64,000 bases of DNA from contig NC_134297.1 in NCBI RefSeq assembly GCF_949628215.1, positions 3,348,001-3,412,000 on the forward strand, in the 5' to 3' direction. This stretch comes from Phalacrocorax aristotelis. Taxonomy: Eukaryota > Chordata > Aves > Suliformes > Phalacrocoracidae. The notes under the pieces were generated by a model. The model was not told the origin of the DNA. It did not search any database and saw only the letters and a list, made by a program, of their open reading frames with translations. How positions within the stretch are numbered: the first letter of the stretch is position 1; each line of letters opens with the position of its first letter. Shown piece by piece: positions 35,601 to 47,600 of this stretch. The position numbers and the translations under genes were made by a program.

Positions 35601-38600
35601 AATAAAAATGTAATAGATATATGAATATTTGTGATGGGAATTTGAATCTTTGTGAAAACACATTTCTTCTGCTCTACATAAGAGAACCACAGAGTATCTT
35701 GTTATCTCCTGACTCCAGGAGGAGGGAATTAACTGATGGATAACATGTGATATGTAATCAAGCCACAGCTGCAATTCCTCCTTTCCTGCCTCCCCACCCC
35801 AGGTTATAAATAGCAGAGGGGCTGAGGGGTTACCCCTGTGAGAGGGACAGAGCTTCTCGTCATTTACTTTTGTGTCTTCCCTTCTTCAGCTCTATCTGAA
35901 CTGCCCTGTCTCTTGCTCTGTGCTCGTAAGAGGCTCCTTGCTCTTGGGGATTAGATAATTTTCTTTCACTAACATAAGTTCATTTTTCTGCAGGCTTTCT
36001 CACTAAAGAAAGTCCCAAACTTCTGCATGATTTAAGATTTCTCTTACTCTATTTTATGAGAACTTGTCTTTTTTTTTTAAAGATGCTTTTTGGCAGCAAG
36101 CAAAACTTTATGCTTTGTAGATTGCCTAAGTTAGGGTCCCTTGGCAGTATAACAAGACAAGAAGATGTTTGTAGCTGATAATTACTCTTCCTGCAGTAGA
36201 AATGCTTAGAAGCCCCACTAAATGTTCATGTCTTAATTGCAGCGGGTTGGTTTGAAGGGAAAAAAAAACCCCACAGCTCTGTTCTCTCTCCTTCTTCTCT
36301 TCACTCCTTAATACAATTTAAAGAAAGGAAGTTTCTGAAGTATGTGAGTGTTTCTGCACTCCATCTCAGGTATAAAATCTTGTCATTTTTTTCTTTCTTT
36401 TTTTCAATTTGCTGAAAAAAATGTTTCAAATTTTAACCTAAACAAAGCTATTCAATTTTGGCCAAAAAGCAGATAATTTGCTATTTGAGCAGTGGAAGCT
36501 TTAATAGCGAAAAGAAAACCCAAACAAACAAAAAGGCCTGCCTGCTTTAGTGTGAGTAATAGAAGGAAATGGCTATAAAAACCTATAGGGTCCTTCTCGC
36601 CCTTTTGGCTGTTTTGAAATAATAGAAGGCATTTTTAGGAAAGAGGAAAAGGCTTGCATGATGCCTTTAAGAGGGCTTCCACCTGCCTTTTCTACCCCAG
36701 CAAAACCACAGCAAACACTGGCCCAGCTTCCACACTGTTGTTATTACCTGATGCAAATTCGGTGACTTCTGTGGCTGGGATTGGCTGCAGGAAGCACATG
36801 CAAATCAGTTGGTTCTTAAAAAAAATTATCTTTTTTCCCCAACTAGCCTGGAAAGAGTTAAAATTCCCATGCAAAGGGTAGAAGAGTGTGAGGGGGTGTC
36901 CATCTGAATTTGAATACATATTCTTCCTTCTTTCACTGGTGTGTACTTTGCCTCTTTTAAGGAGGAGATGAGCAATCCAGTGTAAAATTGACTATTCCCA
37001 CCTTGTCTTTCAGCTGTCCCTGAAGGAGAGCGTGGCCCCGGTTGTGGTGGCAACCATCACTTCAAGGGTAAATGACAAATTTGCTGGCATTGATAAAGAT
37101 GGGGGGAAATATCTGGGAGCTTGATGGCAAAGTACTCTTCTTGCTCCTGGGCTGGGGACAGTGCTTTGGAGCCAGGCAGCTGCTTTGTGGTTTGCAAGGG
37201 GTGCGAGCACACGCCTGTAGGAGAAAGCAGGGTAAATAGTTTGTGAGTAGGGATCAGATGTATTGAGAGAAACAAGCTGAGTTTGCCAGGGAGTGAGAGG
37301 AGAAGACTGCTTTGCTCCTCTCTCTGAGAGCATCTTGGTCTGTGCCTGCCTTTCTGAGGCCAGTCCTCCCTGCAAGCGTTTTGTACAGCACCAAGCACTG
37401 GCCCGGCTGAGCCATCTGGAGGGACAATGAAAGGATGTGGGAGAGGAGGGGAAAGCTGGGAGGGATCCCCTGCCTCCACAGGTATGGTGGAGGATGGTGT
37501 CAAATGGAGAGCCACACCAGCTGGTTTGGGAAGCCTGCATAAAGCTCGGGGTAGAGGCTGGGAGGGCTCCCAGTGGTTGAACAACCCCTCATCCTCTGTG
37601 CAGGAGAGGAATGATACAAAAGGTGAGAACACAGCAGCAAATTGGGGAGGGGGGAGAGGAATGAGGGGGATGCAAAGAGCAACAGGAGGGAAAGTGCATC
37701 CTCGGAGCTGATGAATATTCTAGTGAGTGTATGTTGAGGAATCAGAAATTTGAAAGTCTGATGGTTTATTATAATTACACATTCATTTGTGCTGTTTAGT
37801 GGAAGCCACATGTGCCTGTTGCCTGGGACTGTGACCTGTTATTAAAATCAGTTGTGCCTCCTTTTCCAGAGATCAAGATGAGCGGTGATGCGGCAGATTC
37901 CACAGATACTCGGCACGAACCCGACCAGGTGGAGCCAGGTAAGGAGGGTCTGGGATGTGGGGGGCAGGTGAGGGACCCCAAGGAAGGAGCGGATAGAAGG
38001 GGTGGCATGGGTGCTGGAAGTTTCTGTGTGCGCTTTGCTTGACTCCTGTTGCTGCTACGTTGCACTCTTCCAAGTGGCCTGGGAGTTGATCAAGAATGCG
38101 CTCTGGGCTAGGACTGAGTTTGTATCTTGATCACTGTGCAAGATCCTTCAGTAACAGTGGTGAATCAGTGGGTGTCTCAGTAATGTCCTCTGTAGTTTTA
38201 GCATGGAAATAGACTCACATCTTGCCAAAGGAATAATGCCATTGAAATAGTCTTGGTCCACTGAGTTTAGCACAAACAGCTTTTCATTTTGTGCAGGGAT
38301 TGTCAGGAACGTTTCCTTAGAAAAAGCTCCTGGGGACTAAGTCTTTTTTGGCCATGTATATGTATTAAAATGGGAGGGACTTCAGGAATAATGAAATCCA
38401 GCTAGGTAGTTCCAGCAAAAAATTTATCACTCTTCATCTTGAAGCATGATTGGGTTTCTCGTCCCTGCTACTCCCGCCTGATGGCTGCTCAGGCGCTCGC
38501 TCCTCCGTGGGTAGAAGCTCCAGTTTTCCTTGAATACGGAAAGCTGAAGAACGGGGTGACCTTTTGAAGACAGTAGCACTGGTGTTAGCACTGATTTCTG

Positions 38601-41600
38601 TCAGGTTACCTACCAACTCCTGCACTGCCACAAGGTGTGATATACACCAAAAAAACCAAGTTTGTATTTTCTGGCATTGCTTCTGATTGCCACTGCCTGC
38701 AGTGGGCTTTGAATGCAAGACCTCGAGGCTGTAATTTCACAAGGGCTCACAGCTGGATTCATTTTTAGGCAAATAAACAGCAGTAAGAAATATTTTTAGC
38801 ACCTACTAAGTATAAGAAATTAAGATTATTAGAAACAGTGAGGGTCATCTATAGACTTACGAATAAACAGCATTTAAAACTAAAACTCACAGAGACAATG
38901 TAGAAGAATCATTGTTCTTTGGGTAATGAAGAGCCCTAAGCTGGGGGGGGAGGTGTAGAAGCAGATTAAAACTTGACATGGAATGATTTTACTGTTTCTC
39001 TTTTACTTCTGTCATTTGAGAGGACTTAGAAAAAAATGAGCTCTTGGTAAAGCCAGAGAAACCTAGGCATGTTTTAATGGACCAAAGCACCACTTTATTT
39101 ACACTGTACATTGAGGACTAGAAATCATCTGTGCTCTTAGCTATTAAGCTGGGTTATTTGACATAACCTAAGGTAGAGATAAAATCTGGTTCTATTCACA
39201 TCCATGAACTCTGATTGACTTTGGTCAGGCCCGCTTCTGCTCACGGCTTTCAGGTGACCCCAAGTTGTTTTTTGAAACAAATGTTTTCAAGCCACCTAGC
39301 AACAAACATGTCCCCAACCTCCCAAGCTCTTTCAAAAAACCCTGGTATCTGTTACAGGCCTTAAATTGGGAACGAGATCTCATGGAATGTTTCGCGCATC
39401 TTTGCACACAAAGCTGATGGATAGCATAGGTGAATCTAGATCAGGGAAGGCTGTATTATTATAAGAACTGGTATTTGGTTTTGGTATTGGCTGTTACTAA
39501 ATGTGGTAGGAGTCTCTGGCTGCTGATGTTGTAGTCAATAGTGCAAGAAGCTGGCACCACAGTCGATTGGATCAAGTATGTTATTCAGCTTAAGCTTCCC
39601 AGACAGCCATTAGTGTTAGCTGTAGCACCTCTTTCTAGTGATAATTGAGAAAAGAAAGCAGAGAAGTGAAGTCAATTTGTTTTAAAATAACAAAAACATT
39701 TGCAGCAGCATTAGCTCTGCTTCTGCTCTAGGAGCCTTCAAATCAAGCAGGGAAATCAGAACAAGTAAATCCCCTTCATTTGCAAAAGAGTGACACTTCC
39801 CTGCGGGCTGATACAAGAAGCCTGTTTGAATTATTCTTTTTTCTAATACAGTCCCCGTGACTGCTTGATCTGTTCAGGATTTTCAGAGCTCACCGTACCA
39901 GACTCAGCTGGGATGAGAGACACTGCAGAGTTAGGAGCTTCTTGTGGGACTCTAGCAAACTGGCACAACCCCTCCTGTGGGGTGACGGGTCCCTTGCAGG
40001 ACTCCAGAGAAGAGGCTGCCCAGAGCAGGCTTGCACACCATTGCTCAGCTGTATATGCCATACTCCAGGTGGTGTGACCTGGCACACCAGCCCCACTGGC
40101 AGCCGTGACCAGCCATGCCCGCGGAGGGGCTGCCTCGATGCTTTACTTAAAACCTCCACACATCTCTGTTGAGTTTTGTTTTGTTTGGGTGGTTTTTCCC
40201 CCTCTTTCCGACCATTCTGTTTATAAACAACAAAACTCTTTGTACTGAACTTCCCTGGAAGTTTTTATTTTCCCTAATATACATTGTTAGAGGAAAATTT
40301 ACTGCAACACCTAAGAGTTTAGTGTTTTGTTTACTAGCTTCATGTGGGAAAATCTGTTTTCCAGTGACTCATTAAGTGAAGACCCATTTCTTAATGAATT
40401 GGACCAACCCACACAGCTCCCCAGTAATCTTGTTACCCCCAAAGGAGAGGCCAGTTACCAAACTAACAGTATTATAGCTTATACAGAATGGAAATCCTTC
40501 TAGGTGCAGATTTACAAAGGTCTTTCATCACCAAAAGATGCAGACTGGTTCCAAGAAGATTTAAAAAAAAAAATACTGGAGGGAGTTGGGTGCCAAACTG
40601 CTTTTGTAAACCAAGCCCTTGATCTAAAACTGATGCCTAGAGATCTGATGGGAAGTGTCAGTAGCAGAAGCATAATCTCATCCTTTCATATCTCTGCCAG
40701 TTCTAGGCTTAGAGGGGGAAAGGGGGTAATTTGGGGCATTGTTTTACTTTGAAAGTGTTCAAAATTATCATGGGGTTTTCTCTTTTTCATTGTTCATCTT
40801 TCATAGGATGTTAGGAAAGCTAAGCTTTTTTTTTCATCCATACCAATTTCATAGAAAAGGCTTCAAATCTTTTAGTAAGATGTTCTCGAAAAACCCATGT
40901 TTGTTCGATTCCAGCCTCCCCATGTCTAGTGCTTATAGTAAAATTTTGCCATTTTACAAAAAGCCATGTTTTTTTTAAAAAAAAAAATCTAAGGAATATC
41001 ACCTACCCTACCCAGTCCTGTCAATCTGAAGCCCTTCATTACCTTAACTCTCCCTTTTTTATCACAGAACATGTGTGAGGGGGAAGAGGGGAATAGGCAC
41101 GAGTTTCTCCTGCAAGGGCCGTGGGTTGCGCTGCCTTCCCCCATCACTCTGGAGCTGTGGAGGTCAGCTCCAGTCCGAGCACTGGCTCATCTCTCCAGTC
41201 TGAGGGTCCTCTTTACCCTTTCCTGGGTGATGCCAGTGTGGTTTAACGCTTGGCATGCAGCAGCTGTGGCTGGGCTTGCAGGCAGTACCGCTGACTCCAT
41301 GGGGGGTAATGACAAGCGTGAGTTTTATGCTTGGTTGTAAGCTCTTTTCATCTTTTTAAACTGATGAAATCCATGCCAGCAAGTTCTGGGTTGATTTTTT
41401 TTTTTTTTAATGGGAACTGTGGGGGCTTGGCACTGCAGAGTGTCGCCCCTGGTCTTCAAGCCGAGAGGCAGAGATCTCCCCCTTCTTGTGGTTTATCTAA
41501 GCCCTCTGTATCTGATGCAACAAAATGCTGAGGTGGGACTTGCCTCTGTCTGTCTGTTTGTTTGTGTCAGACACTTGTTCCCCGTTTATCTGCTTGATCA

Positions 41601-44600
41601 AAACAGGTTACACCAAGCAAAGCTACTTCCCTTTGATTTCATCTGTTGAGGCTATGGGGGGGAAGCCAAAGCTTTAACAAAAGGGCGATAGGGAAGCTCT
41701 TCAAACACAACCATCGGTAACTGAATAGCTGCAGGCACCCGAACATCTTCCCTCCCCACCCTGTAACACGGGGAACTGGCCAGCCTGCCAGAAGCCCAGG
41801 GCGGGGTGCACGATGGGCATCCCAGCGCACAGGGAGAGGAGCTGAGGTGTGTACGTGTGGGTGCAATATAGGACAGCCCTACAGCATTATCGCTGCCTCG
41901 GGAGCAGCTAGTATCTCTCCCTGGGACAGGGGTGGTTGGCTGACCCGGCAGCTTTGCCCAGCTGTGTCAGGTCTGGGTTCTGGAAGAGCAGCAGCCAGGT
42001 AGAGGAGTGCGGTTTCACGGGGAGGGCACACGTAGCCAGAAAGCTGGGCTCTTGGCCTGCTTCTGACTCTGGTGGCAACAGCAGCAGGGTTACCTAGCCC
42101 CTACAGCTTAGATAACATATCCAGGTGTGTTAGGAAGAGATAAAGCAGATATCTTCTCCCTGAGGGTAGGAAAGACCCTTTCCTTTAAAGCCCAAGAAAA
42201 TGAAAATGGTAAGGAGCTATGATGCGTCTGCTCCTATGGTCTTGCAAAGTGTCCCTTTTGAGGGGACGGTCCTTTGAATATCATTCTACCCTCCCTGCAC
42301 CCTCATCTTCAGCCAGTATGTGCCCATGGAAGGATGCCAGCATGAGACACCTTCCTGCACTGCTGCTGCAAGACACCTGAAGTCCCCCAGTAGTCAAAGA
42401 GAGAAAGCAAGGGCAGCTCTGAAACTGGACACCAAAATTTCCCACCCAAGCACAAGATCCTCCCAATACCCTGGCTTCCATGTCAGTACATTTTGCATTA
42501 AATCCATATCAGGGTGGATGGAAAAAGGAGAGACTTTGTCCCAGTTTGCCTCTCTGCCACACACTCTGTACAAACTTATTTAAGTCTATCTCTGTTCCTT
42601 AGCTCCAAAGTGAGGGTCCTGATCTTTTTTCCCCACCTTTTTGCCAGGGTGTAAGCTCTTTGACGCAGGTGATGCTTTCCCCAGGGATGGGTACAGCTCT
42701 TGGCAGAATGGACTCCATCTCTGCTGGGCTCTGGAGACACCGTTGTTTATTGTATTCCAACGGTAGGTGTCTGGGTAGGGTCTTTTTTAAACTTGATGGC
42801 TCATTTTGGAATAGGATATGGAGGCTCTGACCTCTGTGTCAGCTTCTAACTCAGGCAAAAGGAAATGTGCACAAGCAAGGGATGTCAAATTGAGCAGTGC
42901 AACAGCTTGTGTGAGATGAATTGGTGGGTGCTCAGGCTGTGCTGCTTGATGCACAGGGGCACTCCACGTTGCACTCAGCAGGCAAGCTAAGGGATACACA
43001 GTCTCAGCTTTTCTCTTTCGCCTTTTGCTGTTACCTCTGCAGATCAGGCTGGAAACAGATTGCCAGGCCAAAGTCTTTTGAGGAAACTTGGCCTTCCCTG
43101 GCCCCACGCTGAGCCTAGTCCTTGGCTACACCTTTGCTCTCCAAGGCTTGCTCTCCCTGGTGAAACTTTCCTCAAAGCCTCCGGGATTTCTCTTGTCTTT
43201 TCCCCCTGCAGCCATGCACAGCCCCAGGACAAGTCCCGAATAAATGAAAGCAGCAGCAGTCGGGCTGGAAACAGCTGGTTGCTATGGCAATTGGGCCTGC
43301 TCAGGATTTGCATAAGGCTGATGATTTTCATAGCACAGCCACATTTAAGGCAAGCAGGAGAAATTTCCATATTCCCAGCTCCCAGTCAGTTGGGGCGTGG
43401 GGGAGGCCAGGAGGGGGCTATTTGAAATTCAAATGAAGGTGATTAGGGTTTGAGGTTGGGTTATTTTATTTTTTTTCTTAAACATCCCATTATGGAAGAG
43501 GATAAAAAAGGATGGGGAGGGGAAAGGGGAACAAAAGGCTGGTTTGACTTGAATTAGAGAGGCAAAGGAAGAGCTGGTCTGATCTGCCTCTTGCCTCTGG
43601 TCTAAGAGAAGAGACTTGCCCTCTCTCAGCACCTGCAGGTGAAATGTTTTCCGTGGGAACAACTGCTGCCTTCGGGTTTCCTTCTGGAAACTGCACGAGT
43701 CTCCCACACTTGCTGTCCTGCTTTCTTCCCCCCCGCCCCACACGAAGGTTATATTGCACTCAGAGCTGCAGTGGGACTAGAAGATGTGATTTCTTTGAGG
43801 CATTGCTGACAAAGGAAAGGTGTTTTTATAACCCAGGGGTTTCCACCCAAATGAAACACTTGAGTCTTCAGTGAAAGCTTCCCCTGGAGTCTGTAGCTGT
43901 CTGACTGAGTCAGCACAGATTCACTTTCCTTACTAGCCAGCCTGAACTTTCCCATGGAGATGCTCCAATGCCCTTGTTTGGTCTGTTTGTGTCTTTAGCA
44001 TGAATGGTTAACATGAAAAACCCTATCTGGCTGCCTCAAACTCGCTATCCTGTTCACACTTTCCCCTGCTCTCTTTAAAAAGCATTTCTTAAGGCAAGCC
44101 TTGGGAACAGAGAGCATCCCAGCAAGGCATGTAAGGATTTAGGGAACTGACTGGTGTCTGCTCAGCTTCATTTTCTGTTCCCCAGTGCCACTGGACACAG
44201 CTGGAGGGAATCAGGGGTAGTCACTAAAATGGGGAGAAGGTGATTTAAGTGAGCTCCTACCACCTAGGGATTTACTTGCTAGTTCTGGAGATGTTGCTGG
44301 TCCGACTGCTGGGAAGAAGAGTGTTGAGGGCTATGGCTTGGTATTTGCTTGAGTCTCCAAAGTGAATTGAAATCCTGAGGTGTGTATTTGGCACTGAGTA
44401 TCATTTTGCTTAATAGAACCACATCCTTCTCAGTGCAGGTGAGCATTTTACTTCATTCACAGCATGTGGGTCAAGTATTGTTTATGGTTACAATATTTTT
44501 GCTGTTTTTTTCTTCACCCACTCTTGGGTAATCTTTTAAATTCACATGTTGTTTGAGGTGAGAGATTTGATTCTTGTCTGAGTTAATGTGAACAAGTTAA

Positions 44601-47600
44601 TTTCTCAGCTTCTCAAAAATGTACATTAGAAGGCATTCTGCATTTGGCCTGCTTTGTCAATCTCTAGTGGTATTGTGCTTTATCAACTAGAGTGTTAAAA
44701 TCTTCAGGATAGGTGAGATTAATCTTAATTTTAGGTATTAAATATTTTGAGGCTGAAGTCTGACCTAGTCACCCTGGGCTTCTTGTACAGTCTATGATGA
44801 AAATAGCTATCTCCAGAAGGTGATTCATTTCTCTGCCATCTATCTTGAGGGCAAGATGGATTGCCCTCTGGAAGTGCCTGCTTCCTCTCTGTGGCTCTAA
44901 AGGGAGCCTAGAGCAATTGGCTCAGAATTAGACACCTAAAAGTTAGACATCTAAGGCCAGGCAGCTGAATCCCCTGCCTGGTGTCTGCCTGGCACTGTTC
45001 CTCTATCGCCATTCAGGTGTTCTGAATTTCCCTCCCAAATGCATGTGGCAGAAAACTGATTCCCTGTGGGAATTTCCCAACACCTGTTCAAGATTGAAAT
45101 CACCTTCTAATTCCCTGTCCCTTCTGTGCAGCTGAGATCAAACTGTGAGGTGAATTAAGGCTGTAGTGGGGTGGGATAGGGGATAAGGTTAGCCTTCTAG
45201 TTGCAGCCCTCTTTTTGTCACCAGGCAAAAACCCACAGGTGGCTGTGACTCCCCAGAGGTGATATCTGCATGTGTTTGCCTTGTGAAGATGAAGGCACAC
45301 TGCAATCTTGATTTTACTTTTCTCCCATTATGGCACCTTTATCCTCTAGTGCTGGACTGGCTCAGTGGCTTCCAGTGGGAATAATGTTGGTTCTGATAGA
45401 GCACTTGTCTTTGGTTTTCAGAGCAAACAGCATGTTCCAGACAGGGGGAACAGCAATGGGTCGGGGGAAGTGTCCGGAACTGTTCTGCTGCTCCCATCCC
45501 CAGAGAAACCTCCCCGGGCAAACTCGCACCAGATCTGATGCCAGGGCTATGCAAAACAGCTGCCAGGTGAACCAAGGAGAGCAGCACAGTCCTTGTCTGT
45601 GCTGTGCTGCAGGGAGCCACCTGAGCTTATCGCTGCCTTTTTCCCCCTGTCCGGAACACCCATAAAGAGGGCAAAGAAGGCTTGTTTGATGGCAAAGCTC
45701 CTGGGAACAGTAGTGCAAGGGGCTCAAAGCAGTCTTTCTCAATTTAAATCCCAGGGCTTCCCCAGTTTGATACAATTTAAGGAGGGGGGACTGCATCTAG
45801 CAGACACTGGAGGCTTTGGATCTCATTGTGTCTGGCTGGTGTAGCAAGAGGCAAGTTTTTGGCTGGTGCAAAGCTCCATTAAAATTAGTGGAGTTCTGGC
45901 AGTTTACAGCAGCCGAGAATGTGCTGCCACTTACACTTTTCTTTCTTTTTATCTCCTGGAGGTAGAAAAGATTAAATCTTAAGTGCAGATCCTTGTTGTT
46001 TGAACAGCCCGTTCCTTTAAGGAGAGAAATGACTACTTCAGTGTGAGTCCTGATGTTGCTAGAAACTGGCGGTAAACTGAGTCTATTTTAAAAATATTTG
46101 TAGGAAAGTTACTGATTCAATTGAAATAGGGGAGTTATCCCTATCACACCCAAACCTTGGCTGGCATCTGGAATAATTTGAATTTTACTCCAACACAAGC
46201 TTTTACTGAAATAGAAAAAAGATGAGATTTGTTTGCAAATAAATCTGTGCACAAACACTTACTGGACCTGCTGAAAAGTTGAAGAGATTTGTGTATCCAC
46301 CTCCCATTTACATAACCACTGGGAGTAGAAATTACCTCGCCCAATTTTAAATATCTCACTGTTGGACATCTAAGTCTGAACCAGTTGCCCCTGGGTCCCT
46401 TTGTAGTCAATAAAGAGAAATAGTCATCTCCAGAGGGCCATTCATCTCAACTTAAGATAGGTGTCTAAGATAGGTCAGGTGAATGGCCTCTGGAGGTGCC
46501 TATTCCTCCTCGCTGTCTACCAAGACAGCCTGGGGCAGTTTTCTCAGGCTTAGAAGCCCAAACTACGACTGAGTTAATGTCAATCTCCATGCATATTTGC
46601 AGTGTTTTCCACTGTCACCAAATATCTGGCTGAGGTACTCCCGAACACCCCTGTGGATCTGCGGAGGGACATGCAAGAGAACAGAGGGTAGGACTTGGAA
46701 GAAGCTGTGTCTGGCCTTGTAGGAGAGGAAGGGGAAAAGAAAGGTAGAAGTCTGTCAGCTGCGCATGCTTGTGCAGGGAGGAAAAGTAAAAGATGGGAAG
46801 CTTGGAAGAAAAGGGAAGAATGTGCTGGAGAACTTGAGCTTGGTCATAGCGATGTGGAGTGAAACACTGTTCCGGCTGTGCGTCTCAAGTTCCAAGTTTT
46901 GGGGTGTATGATAGTGACTCAGAGCCATCATTGGTGGGACCTAGGGATTTCCCTCAAGGTCTTTGAATCTTGCCTCATCAACATGCTTCATTTGAACGTG
47001 AACGAATCTCTTGTATCCAAGAAACCAAAAGATTACCTTTTCCTTCCTGTTCTATTTTAGCAACTGGGAAATTTATTTCCTCCTTCTCTCTTCCTTGCCT
47101 TTCTTCCCTTTAGCTACTGCCCTTAGATTGCATCAACCCCCTGTGGGTTTCAAAGGTAGAAACTGCAGGCCTTGAAGATCCTCACACCGTCCTGCTCAGG
47201 TGTGTGGATACTGATTGTGATCATCTATTAACGCTATCAGCATTCCCATCATTATATGTGCAGTTGTTGGCTCTTGGGGCGTAGAGCTGGAACACAATGA
47301 ATGAACAAATTCCTCGGGCGGGAGCAGCTGGAGAGAGGTGGTCAGGGAGCAGATGGTTACAGCGGGAGGCACGGGAGCGCGGAAGCGCGTGGCAAGTTGG
47401 AGGTTGTAGTAGAGTAGGGAATTACATGGAGGAAGATAAAAAGCTGAGATTGGGAAGAGAAAAAGCTTTGAGAAGCATGTCAGGAGGAAGACAGGAAGCA
47501 AGGTCAGGCTCTAGCACAGCAGACAAGCAGACAGGCTCGGGGAGAAAGCACAGAGCTGGATCTAGGTTGAGTTGCAGACAGTGAGAAGACAGATTTCAGA

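Larger units (their letters stand above)
32665..37869 (+). other. POU2F3 intron 1
   Basis: A 5.2-kb intron. It contains a strong TATA-type promoter candidate at 35,805, a second TATAAAA at 36,574-36,580, two perfect octamers 47 bp apart (36,751 and 36,798), and a potential 54-nt cassette exon at 37,014-37,067. A purine-rich stretch lies at 33,060-33,230, and a T/G-rich low-complexity stretch at about 35,518-35,572. No separate gene recognised. Confidence 0.7.

Noticed and set aside
36574-36580. Second TATAAAA in POU2F3 intron 1 as a promoter
   Set aside because: No convincing downstream first exon or donor in the expected range; AT-rich surroundings make it likely incidental.
47297-47584. 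ATG-initiated 95-codon frame in POU2F3 intron 2
   Set aside because: Purine-rich sequence giving Arg/Gly/Glu/Ser-rich translation; no recognised motif and no promoter or poly(A) signal nearby.
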